DNA of 64,000 bases from Prunella strophiata (lineage: Eukaryota > Chordata > Aves > Passeriformes > Prunellidae). The position numbers and the translations under genes are program-made. Under the pieces are notes generated by a model. It was given only the letters and a program-made list of their open reading frames with translations, was not told where the DNA came from and searched no databases. The stretch is from positions 22,123,001 to 22,187,000 of the forward strand of contig JAZBQD010000027.1 in assembly GCA_036583965.1 (NCBI GenBank), read 5' to 3'. Below are positions 15,101 to 27,100 of this stretch, one piece after another. Position 1 is the stretch's first letter; every line of letters starts with the position of its first letter.

Positions 15101-18100
15101 AAGCTGAAAAGATGTGAAGTGGAACTGAAATGCTCTACTGACAGTCAGACTGCAAAAGTAGTATGATGGCAAATCTCTCTTACATCTGACATCACTTTCT
15201 CATTTGAGGAACACGGGGCAACAGACAAGACAGGAGAAAAAAAAAGAGTTCTCCATGTGAATATTCCTTTCAAAACTATTGTAAAATAAATTTTCTCCCA
15301 GAAGTCACTAGTATATTTTAATATTTGGAACAGTGTCCTTACACTTAAGTCCGGCCTAAAGCCACAAAAGCTTTTTAATGACACAGAATCTGTTAAGTCT
15401 AATCTGTGGTTTCAAACTCTAGTTTCTTCTGTTGCAGCAAATGTTGCAGGTTTCAGACTAAGGGGCACAGCCAAGGGGCCTTTCACTATGAGCTGGTAAA
15501 ACCTTTCTGAAAGTAAATGAGGCAGCTTTTGTAAGGCAGCCTCATTTCAGTAGCTATGTCTCAGTAGCCATGTCTCAGTAGCCACATTTCAGTAGAACAC
15601 CACCGTGAAAATTTTCTACAAAATCACGTCAACTTGCAAAACAGCATATTGAGAAAAAATAAAACCCAAAAAACTGCAGCTGATTTTTTCTTCATGTGAA
15701 AAGCTAAGACCTGTATGGCTTTATAAGCAGATCAAATATCCCAGGTGAGGAGTGGCAGGATATTTGACTTGGCTGAATGTGAGGTTACATCATAGCTGAT
15801 CATTTTTATCCACAGGGCAAATCTGTTAGATTCCTATTCCACATGCTGCTGAAAGAGCTGTGACAAGGAGAAAGTGAACATTCCTGGAGGCAATATGTTT
15901 GTTGAAGATGAAAACATCTTTTATGAAATGTAGGGGGTTTCCTACTTCCAAGGACTTGAGTTTCACTGATACATTCTTCAGTTCAAGAAGCCATAAAACT
16001 CTTCCACTTCCTGCTTGACTTGTTATTAATTGTTGCGGCAGTTGGAGAAGGTCTAATTAACACCATTAATTCATTATGCAACTCGTTGTTTTTGAAAAAA
16101 ATAAGGGGAATGAGGTTGTTTGTACATCCATAAACTTATATTGTAGACTTTAATCTTCACCTGAGTTATTAAAATTAATGGAATGCAGAAAGTGGGGGCT
16201 TCAAAAGATAATATAATCAAACTAGATTTTTGTAAAGAAAAGAACCACAATCATGCTTATATTAGGGCTGCCTAAAAATTAAAGCCATATTTAAATTTGT
16301 ATTACAGTTAAGTCTTAGATCAACCTGTTTATATTTATCAGTAAATTAATTTATCTGCTTTTTTATTTTTTGTGGGGCTTCAGGTGACAATTCTGATCCC
16401 TGTATACTTCAAACTATACACTTGAAATGGTAGCCCCAAAAAGATGCAGACCTTCCTGTCAGCAGAAGGGTTGGCACACATTTTTTCATCTTTAACTTAA
16501 TGTTGGAAGCTGTGTACAGGTACATCCAAACTAACTGACATCCATTACAGATGGACAGTGTTGGTGTAGCCTGGGTCTATTTCAAGCAAACAGAAGGTAC
16601 AGGCTGCACATCTTTGTAGCTTTCATGCCACAAAAGAAAAAAAAAATATTATCTTTTTGTTTATTTCAAATTTCTTCTTTATATTGGGATATAATGCTTC
16701 CTAAAGACTTCATAAGAATTTCAAATTAATGAAATCTTCTTTTTAAAATTACATATATATAAGAAAACTACTAATATGAAGTGCATAATTTAAAAACAGA
16801 TCAACATTAAGCAATTTTAAAAGGGACACTCATTATATGAATGTCAGTACAATTATTTTGATTTTAATCAGTTTCCTGGCTAATAGTAATACTATGTATC
16901 AAATATAATGAACTACACTAGGAAAGTAAAAATTCTTTGTGTTAGTATCAGCCTAGGTCATAACAGTTAGCAAACAGATTTACCTCCTGCATTTGTTGTA
17001 AAGTCAATTATTTTGCTGGTACTATTAAGCGTGTTATTGTGTTTGTTGATTGTATATGCAGTCACAGATACAGAAGCTGTGGTATAAGGCTCAAATCCAT
17101 TGAAAGTATAGTGAGTTGTTTTGGTTTCTCCATCATGAAACACTGAAAAATGAAATTAATGAAATTAATTAAATCTGTGTTAGGAGCATAGGAACTCTTA
17201 CACTTTATCAGAGCTACCTGAAACCACTGTCATGGGTTTTTTAATTACCTTAATCTGGTTGCTTTGCTTTACTTACTAATGCTAAGTGAAGGCTCAGGAA
17301 GAAGAGGAAATAGATAAATACACAGAGAGTATTTACATATAAAGAGTACATTCAGCCTGGGAAGGGGTAAGTAGGAAGGTATCACTGCACACTGAGCAAG
17401 TCTGTCCTGGTGTGATGGCAGAGATGTGGTGGCAGTCCTGCTTCCAGGAGTGGCAAACAGCAGAGGAATGGGATTGCATGAGAAGCAACATGAGCAGAGC
17501 ACTGCCCACACTGCTCTGGGCTTTGGTGGCTCGGGGAGCCACAGGCCTTTCTGTGCTTCCTTCTGCCTGCTTGCCAGGGGGCCTCCCTGCAGCCACACAT
17601 TACTGCCTCTGTCTCCTACACTGGCCAAGCCACACCAAACACAAACTGGCTCGTGGGGCTGCCACCCTTTTGGCTTCTGGTCAAATCTGGGGCATGGAGA
17701 ATGGGAGACATTATTTGTATCAGGGGAGCACAGGAGCATGACACCCTTTGGCTCCTGTGGCAGCCCAGGTTTACATAACCTGCAGTATGTGAACAGAAAG
17801 GCTGATTAAGCCTGAAGGATGAATCAAGGACTAGCTTAAACCTGATACCTATTTATTATTATCAGGCTCTTCATAGTAAAAACCTCATTTTCAAGTCCTT
17901 GTTTTGAAGAAAAGCTTGCACCTGGAGAACATGATCCCAGTACAATGGGTACAAATTTATTCATTGAAATATAAAATGGCCTAGACCAGTATATCTGGAA
18001 GGAATGGCCATTTAGCAGAAGACAATCCCCTGGCTATACCCACCTAAACATGTTTATGCCTAACTGCCATACATTTGTGCCAACTGAAGGGTGACAGAGT

Positions 18101-21100
18101 AATGTCCTGACATAGTAAACTGAATAATCTCAACTGAAAGTTCAACTGGAACAACCTTAAAGGAAGGAAATTTTAACATTTGTCTAAAAAATAAATTGCA
18201 GTGTTAAGAGATTCCAATAGGACTTCACAGTGCATTATACCTGGTGCTCTGTAATTACATACATGCAATGAATTATTTAACAGTGAATATACTTACATTT
18301 GTTTTCCACTAAGAATTTCACAAAGTAGCCATCTATGGGACCATTTGAAATGTCCCCTGGTGCTGTCCAATTAACTGTTACACTTGTGTTAGTTTTATAT
18401 ATTACTGTAAGTTCTTTTGGTGCTTCTGGAACTGTTGTAAAAGAAAAATAACAATAATTAGCAATAAATGAAAATAAAAGTCTTCCTCTTTTGACCTATT
18501 TTGATTAATTAGATTAAATTTCATCTGACACTAAAACAAGATACCAACAACATGTAATATTTTTTGTACTCTATTTCAAGAGGGTATACATAAGTATAAG
18601 CTGAGTATATGTAAAAGCATCATATTACAGTAATTTCATACATTTAATTAATTCAGAACAAAGTAAATACAGCAACATCACATTTTACTAAAATTATCCA
18701 ATGTCTTCAAATCAAGAATTTAAGACTTGTTTCAGACTAGGTTTGCACTGTTTTTGTATATGTCTTCATTCAAAATTCCATATAGTTGACCATGTTCTCA
18801 GTCTCCAAAACAACAACAAAAAATAATCACAGTCTCTGATCGAAGGAAAGAAAGGCTCAGACTGGAAGACTGAGAGGGTGACTGCAATGACAGAACAACC
18901 ACTAGGGCAAGAGACCAGGAAGGAGGAGCTGAAGGAGAAGCTGAGTGTGGCAGAGAATGCTGCTCAAAGTGTGTCTTTAACCCCAGGAAACCCAGATAAT
19001 GTGTTTCATAGTAGGAGTTCCCAGAAATATGTGGAATGTAAACCAAAAGTAAGCATTGCACTTACCACCACTGGTCTGTATGTATGGCAAAGTTTGGGTT
19101 GGCAACATTGATTTCATTAAAATGTATGGATCCAATGCAGTTGTACTGACGGTTTGGTAATAAATTTTTCAGCAGTCCACAATTTGGATTTTTATCTCTA
19201 GACTCTGAATCTGTAGACACAAGAAGAGCTTTATCAATATTTTTCACAACTCCAAAAGAATGTGGCACCATTTTAACTGATATTTTCTCTACCATATTTA
19301 TTTAATATAATTTGTAATAAATTATCATGATATTCCAAACAGAAAAATGTACAACCTGATTCCAATGACTAGATTTTAGGTTCTTACATACTAACTTAAT
19401 TGGCATAGATCTTTGCTTTTCATCAGTAAAGGTCATAATTTGACTTTCTAAGGAAACAGCTTTCCTACAGAAATCAGAACATGTCATGGGGAGTCTGGCA
19501 GAACCCTGGAATGGCTTGCTAGCTCTTCAGCTCCCTGAAGCAGGAAATCTCCAGCCATCACCCATTTTTCTGGGACACATGAGGCCATTCAGCATGCAGA
19601 TCTGCCCTATGACACTAGGTGCCTCTGAGCCAGCACATCCTCAGGCAGAGAGCCTGGCCTCACACCATCCAGGAGGTTGCACAGCCAGTGGCCAAGGGAG
19701 CCACTGAGCTGAAAGGGGTCAGCTCACAGCACAAGCACAGACTGCAGCATTTCCAAACTGCTCAGAACCCTTTCAGAAAATCAAACAGGGCCTCAGAATC
19801 TCCAGAATCTGTGCAACCTGTGAAGCTGTAAACTCAGCAAAAGAGGTCTCTGGGTTTGAATTTTCCCAGATCTGCACTTGTGGGGATGGTAGTCCTCCAA
19901 CGGGCAATCCCAGGAATTCTGAGCTACCCTTCCCTCAGACTGGCACAATTAATTTAAATCTGCCAGTCTCTCACCAAAAGACAACATCAACAATGCTTTT
20001 AAAGATAAATAAATAAATAACCCACCTTCAGAATCCACTGGAATTGATGTCCCATTGCAGGTAACAGTCACCCTAGCACAGGCAAGTGAGCTACTCCAAC
20101 ATAACAAGGCAGATGTGTTGGTTGTGTCCTTGACTTCAAGGCGTTCATTGTTGACTGGGAAGGAAGAATATTATATATTATTGTGACATTGGCTATATTG
20201 AGTCTTTAAATAACAGCTGGTTTAGGTTTTTTGACTTGTTCTGCAATGTGAAGATACAATCAGCATAGAATAATATACAAAGAATTTAATGGAAATCAAA
20301 CCAAAAATTTTCTACAAAATGGAAATGGAAAATTGAAATCAAAAATTGAAAAAGCCTTCATGAGATAAAGACACGCAGGTATTCAAATAATAAATTAATG
20401 TTTTAGTCCATTCAGCATAAACACCAGCTTTGAAGTGGTGGCTGGTCTTGCTATTGTTTACCACAATGCATATGGCCAATGCAGTTAAAGTTTCCTTTTT
20501 TCTTTAGAATGAAAAAAACTACAGTTTGTTTACATTATTCTTTAAGAAAATACTGAGAAGTTTTAATATACAACTTCAAAGTAGCTTGCAAACCATGAAC
20601 AAAATATGAGAACCTTCTGTCTGACTCTCTGAAAAGCAACAAGAATTGACAAAGAAACCTGAGGAAGCTGAATTACTGCACATAAAAATAAATTTAAAAA
20701 AAAAAAAAAAAAGAAGAAAAGAAACTACTAAAAGCCTTGTACACCTACCATTTGGAACAAGAAAAGAAGAAGGAGTACCATCTGAACACCTGCCGTTTTT
20801 AACTTCAACAGTGTAATTCTGGCATTTCCGAAGCTCTACTGAACGGACACTGGAATCCACAGTTATGTCTCTGCCATCCCCAAAAATAATATATTCTCTG
20901 TCTTCTGTGTCAAATTTCAGAAAAACTTCAGCCATTTTAGAGTTGTTCTTAGAGTCTTTTATGTCTTTAATAATATCTAAAAGAAAAGCCACAGTAAATG
21001 GAGGTGAAAACACCAGAATTGTTAAATAACTTTAATCTTACTTCTTCCAGAACTGGAAGACATTTTATAAAATAACTAATTAACCAGTTTTATATGCTAA

Positions 21101-24100
21101 TTGATCAGTTTGATTTTTTTACTGCTTTATCAGATTTACCAATTTTCTGTATTTGAGTTTACTATTTGGTCACATTTCAAGACTGAAGGAGAATAAGGGG
21201 TTTAGTTCTTACCACAAGAAGCTTCAGGTATCACTGTGGTAGTTTCTATAAGAAAAAAAAACAATATGAAGGTCTGTCTTAACAGATTGGGTATTTTTTC
21301 CACAAAGCATTGGAGAAGGGTGACCTTCTCCAATATATTTATAAATAAATATATTTATATTAAATAAATATATTTAATACAAATAAATGCATTTAGCACT
21401 CCTCTCACATATGAAATAGGGAAGAAAACATCAGCTATACATTCTTTAAGTAGCTATTTTAGGGATCATGTGTCTTTCACAATTTTCCAACAACATCAAG
21501 GAACTAGAAATCAAACTGGTTATTAGTAACATTTCTGAGTACAAAATTACACAAGAATGTTCCAAAATCACACATTCCCATAGCAGTATGATAAACTACA
21601 GCAGTTTTCCAGGATATCTGTGCTGTGGAATGGGTAACTGAGCTGTATAAAATGTCACCAAAGAAACTAAATTTACCTGCTTTTTGCACTGTCACTTTTA
21701 CCTTTGGGAAGAGATTTATACAAACAGTACAGATCATTTAATGACTACTCTTACACTGGGATACCCAAAAGAAATTTTTGCTGGTATTTTCCGTAGAGAA
21801 GCTTGAGCAAAGGACTTCATCCTGAAAACAGTTACTTAATATATCCCAAAGTAAAGGTGTCACTAAAACACACTGATATCTCATTTTTTCATGGAAGGTA
21901 GGCCCTAGATTTGCCTGCCTCCAGGCTGGGAGGTGGATCCATCACCAGCTGGATGGTGGCCCTAAGGAGAGAGCAAACTGAGAGGGATCACTGGAGAGTC
22001 ACCAAGACTGTAAGGGGCAGAACACCCACAAGTAAAATCTAAGTTCAGTTTGTCAAAGAGCAGACAGCAGCCTACAGCTACTCACAGGACAGCTCAAAAA
22101 GAATGAAAGCGTCCAGCTCCTTGATGTACTTTATTCAAGCACATACATACATTTTACTGACCTGACTAATTCCTTACAGCCCAATGGCAACTGAAATCAC
22201 CATAAGTGCTTAAACTACTAGATCCCAAGAAAGTATTCCTGCTGTATGAAACCAAAGGGAAGACACCAGAAGACAGAGAGGCACACAGATCTTAGATGTA
22301 TTCACACTTTTTTGCTGCTTGGGCAAATTTCTGTGAATAACAAGAGAAGTACTGACACAATAATTGACACAATAATACCCTCCTGCTATATGCCACTGTG
22401 TGGAAATAATTTCTATTTTGCACTTGCTTGACAAATAACAAATCTGGTATATTCCATATTACTCATAAACAGTTAATAAGGTTCCTAAAAACATCCTTCA
22501 GTTTAATGCTGTTGTATGCCTAATTTGTATGCTTAGGTTTAAAACATTCCAGATGAATTGTCTCATTCAAATCCATTTTCTGTGCCTGATGTATCTATCA
22601 GAACTGTGGTAACTGTGTGCAAGTTTGTCACCTATTGTGTAAGTGGAGCTGGGAGTGGGGCTGATCCCAGTGCCTGCTGGCATGTTGACTGATGAGGTGG
22701 TGCTGTGCAAGGATGTTGAATTGTAATCATCTGTAAGAAAATAAACAACATATCAGCATTAAAAAGTGAAATTCATTCTTTCATATGGCTTTGTCATCAG
22801 AAATGTCTTACACTACAGCACTTCTCTGTTATTGTTTTGTTTCTTAGGGGATTTTTTGTAATTTAGAGAAGACTGCTGAAAGAAAAGTGATGTCAATATA
22901 TTAAATAAACAAAAAAAAGAATTTAAATAGAAAGCAATTTTTAGGAGTATACCACTTACTAATGAATCTTGCAATGTACAATGACAATTTTTTTGGTCAA
23001 TATTTAGTCCTAATTCCAGATGAAGTAAAAAAAAAAAAAGTGTTACAATCTGTGAACTGGGAAAAACTAGAACATTTTGCTATATTCTTACAGAAAAACA
23101 CAATTATGAATAGTGCTTGTGCTGTTTCACAAACAGCAACTCTAGGTAGTGCTTGTTTGCTGGGTCATGTATCTTGCTCACTGTATTTCTTACTATACTT
23201 CATTATTTATCTCCCTGTTTATAAACCACTGACTGGTCTCTACATTCTCTTTTAGGCTCATTCCTACTGCTCTTGCTTTGGGGACAGCCTTGTTGACAGC
23301 AACTGGCATTTTGATGCTACTGACTGCAAGACTCAGCCTGCAGATACCAGATCCTGCACATTATCCTGGCATTGTCCCGGCCAAAGCGCAGACACCTTTT
23401 CCATTTGATGAGCCATGAGCAGAAAAAGGCTACCCTGGTGCTGAATGACTTCGTTTTCCCCTAGAGAGCAGAGCGTGGTTTCTAAGGGAAGACAGCAAAC
23501 CTGTGGAAGCCTCCCCGAAGGCAGAGGGAGTGCGTGCGGTGGGGGCAGCGGGGCTGCTGCGTGCCGGGCTGCGCGGGGCCGTGCCGGGGCCGGGCTCTGC
23601 GTGCGTGCTGTGTGCGGGGCTGGCACCTGCGGGGAGAGGGACAGCAGCGTGGGCAATGCCCCGCTCGGGGTGCCCGGCCGGGGTGGGCAATGCCCCGCTC
23701 GGGGTGGGCAATGCCCCGCTCGGGGTGCCCGGCCGAGGAGGGACAGAGCTGCCCACAGCACCAGGGTGCAGTGCTGGAGCGCTCTCATCCTGACACATTG
23801 GGAATTTTTAATGAAGCAAAGGCACATCAAACATTTAAAGTGCAGGGGATTCAACAGGTGTCAGATGAACAACCAGTGAGTGCATTCCTTTTTCGATTAT
23901 GACTGTGCCTTTCCGTGCTAAATGCTGTGTTTTAAATTATACCTAAATACTTTACTCCAAACCACACTTGTCTGATATTCCTGCCTATTAACACAGCATA
24001 TTTCATTTCATTGCATATTATACACTCTGTGAGGTAATTGTGTGTGAGAAAAAGAAAGAAGAAATTGTCAAGGAAGGAAAAAAAAAAAAAAAAAAAAATC

Positions 24101-27100
24101 AATGCAATTCTGCCATGTAAATTGATTCTTACCAGTACCAGGTGTGGTCATTGTTGCCTCCTGCCCTGAAAAAGAGAGAGAGAGAAAATGTGTAACTTAA
24201 ATTTTCAAGGAATTTGCCAAAAATATAAAGACACATTCCTTCCTCCCAAATATCAGCTAAGTTCTCCCCAGGAAATTACACATTCTTAAGTTATATTTAG
24301 TGGATACAGCAACAACCAGACACCCAAAATATCAATTATAAGGTCACAGAATCAAAGAATCACAGAATAGTCTGGGTTAGAGAGAATCTTAAAGATCATC
24401 TAGTTCAAACAGCCCTGCCATGGGCTGGGATGCCACCCAGCAGATCAGGCTGCTCAGGGCCCCATCCAACAAACTTCCAGCCACCTGTTTGGCTCTTCCT
24501 TCCTCCTTCTTTTGCTCTTTTTCTACCTGATCTTTCCTACTATGTTTGTTTCTTGGAATTTATTGATCTCTTTTTTGTGGCACATGTTTTTCAGATAGAA
24601 CTTCCCTGTTCATCATTTCTCTATTACTTCAGCTTCACTACATGGCACTTCACCACTGCTGTAGCTTTACTCTTTTGAAATTAACACCTTCAACCTTTAA
24701 AGCAAAAAGGCAGCTTTATGTGAGAAACTGCCATACTTGTGAGGGATACACAAGTATCCTGTTCATGTGTCAGCATCAAAACCATGTCCCTCATCTCTGA
24801 CAGAAATCAACATAAGGAGATATCCTGGGACTCCAGAGATTTTCTCCTTATCAACCTGACAAGCAGCAGCACACGTGCTGGCTGCTCAGTGGCCACCATG
24901 GATTCTGCACCCCAGATGGACAGCTCAGAAGGCTGACAACAGCCATTGAAAACACACAACCAGTGATGGCAATGTCACCTGCAGGGAGTGAGAACTTCTT
25001 GGTGCTCAGAATTGCCATGAAGTGTGTCTAAGCTGTTATATGAATACAAATGTACACAGGAGCTAAAGTCTTGCAAATACTTTTCTAGTCAGCAACTGAA
25101 TTTGTTGTGGACTGTACATTATGCAAGATCTCTTACTACAAGTGACAATTTGGAAAAAGCCAGTAGCCTGATACCTAACAGAAAAAGTATCAACAGAAGT
25201 CAAATGAAGTTCAGCTAAAAACAGTAATGCAGCATTTATTTCTTTACAGAAGTGGGGAAGGGTGTTGCCTAAAATCTGGTCCATGAGATGAGAATATGGG
25301 TCTATGAGGTTTGCCTGAAATCATATGAAACTATCAAAATAACATTGCTCTTAATTGGAAGACTGTAATCTCTAAAATGTAGCAAACTGAAAACATTGGT
25401 GTAGAAGCCTCTATATTAACATGTCTAGCATGTAATTCATTTTATATATATATACTCTCATTGAAACACAGACCATGCATTCTTTTCAAAGCTACAGAAT
25501 CTTAGCACATGAAGCTTCCTAACCTAAGAGAGGTTACAGATAAGAAACAAAAATATAGGTGATCTGTTTCAATGTACCTTCAGCATCTGAAACCTCCTGT
25601 CTGCAACATTTCTTTACAACATGTATGATCTATAACTATATCCTTTACACTGCCAAGGATCCCTGTAAAAGCTAACATTCATATTCATTCGTATTTGCCA
25701 TAAGCAATAAATTTTCAATGTATTTTCATGGTTTTCAATTCAGTGTTTGAAAGCTGGCAGTTAGTCATTCTAAATTCCACAACATGATTTTTCTTTTTTC
25801 AAAAGCCTTATTAGCTGATGAATCAATTATTCCCCCTCCTTTTCCAAATCTTACTTTGGTTTAGCACATCAAATATACCTCAAGCCAAATATTAACTTTC
25901 CATGAGCATCGTCACAGATTAACTTTCACTTAGAAACTTTTCCCAGAACAGAATAAAAGAAGTTGCAGAAAAAGTCCTAAATTAAACTCTATTCAGATTA
26001 GTGAAACATTCAGAAATACTTTTCAAGCTATTTACTGATCTCTGATGCAAACATAATAGAGACAAAATTATACACATCAAGATTGCCTCTTCCAAGTAGA
26101 GTGAAGGATCATAAGTGAGCGGGGGTCACAAGCTTGCAGGTGTTGTGTCTCTAGTTTCCTCATTCACTTCCTCAAGATTCCTGTGAAAATAATTTCCCCC
26201 ATCCTCCCCCTTGTAAAGTTAGGAATAATGCTAATAGCTTAAATAGAGTGTAAGGTTTATTGCTCACTCCCAGTGAGAGCAGCTAAACATTACACATAAT
26301 CATAGAACTCCAGGTTAGAAGAGACCTCAAGAGATCACCTGGTCCCACTGCCTTGCTCAGAGCAGTGTTTTAAAACAGTATAGGAAATAATAGCCTGAGA
26401 TTACCCTTTTTTCCTGCCTATAACTAAGCACTATCGTTTTAACAGAACTTTGTGGCAGTTTTATGCCCTCCTAAGAATTTCAAGTGTCTCCTGCTCTCCT
26501 GTGATTCTATTCCCTGATATGTTTTATTATAGCAATGCAACAGGATGCAGTTGAAAAGAATTCAATAGGTGGCACCAGAACACTAAAAAATCCTCTCAAA
26601 AAGAAAAGCAAATCCATTTCCCCATGAAACCTTTTTGAGAGGTACTGGGTAAAATGAAGGAAAATCAAGAAGAATCCCAACACTCCAGACTCTGTTACTC
26701 TGAGATTGATAGGGATATTGCTACTATCAATTTATTTTCCAAAAAATGTCCCAGCACTAACAAATGTCTGAGCTAACCTCAGGCTAACCAAGTTAACCTC
26801 AAAGACAAAATGTGCTCATGTTTATATTCTAAAACATAACTCTACAAACTTGAAAGCTGAAATCCAAAAATATCTTTAAAATGTAATGAGGATGTCCAAT
26901 TCCCCAAACACATGCTGTGCAGTACAAAAGCTTGATGATTGCCAAACTGAGCAAGTTGGTCTGAGTTTAAATGGGAACTACCCCAAAACTTTTCTCAAAG
27001 CTTAAACTGCATCCAACTGTAAGACATTCTTAAGATGTTATGTGTAGGATAACAAGAATAACAACATATAACCCAAATGGAAGAATTAGAGCATAGAAAA

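Larger units (their letters stand above)
10102..24132 (-). other. Introns between the ectodomain, membrane and first D1 exons (3 to 16)
   Basis: The longer introns are 10,102-11,261, 12,970-14,717, 14,915-16,983, 17,143-18,296, 18,432-19,065, 19,211-20,025 and 21,246-22,631. They are mostly AT-rich unique sequence. Patches near 17,380-17,770, 18,850-19,010 and 19,480-19,880 are richer in GC with chance ORFs in several frames, and I cannot identify them. An A-run at about 20,693-20,712 and AT-rich simple sequence at 21,330-21,390 are present. Confidence 0.5.

Noticed and set aside
17269..17809. ORFs of up to 156 codons on both strands inside the exon 10-11 intron
   Set aside because: Four or more frames are open at once, which is the signature of composition rather than coding.
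21890..21960. Possible extra cassette exon after CTCTCTCCTTAG
   Set aside because: In the required phase it meets a stop codon within six codons.
23434..23481. A 48-base segment, also phase 1 to 1, directly downstream of candidate exon 4
   Set aside because: It would leave an intron of only 19 bases after exon 4, its donor GTAGCC is weak, and the peptide is not mucin-like. A mutually exclusive use cannot be excluded.
23333..23902. ORFs of 96-173 codons in several frames around the GC-rich patch
   Set aside because: Only the 126-base part in the PTPRC frame has splice sites and matching phase; the longer ORFs are shadows of the GC-rich repeat.
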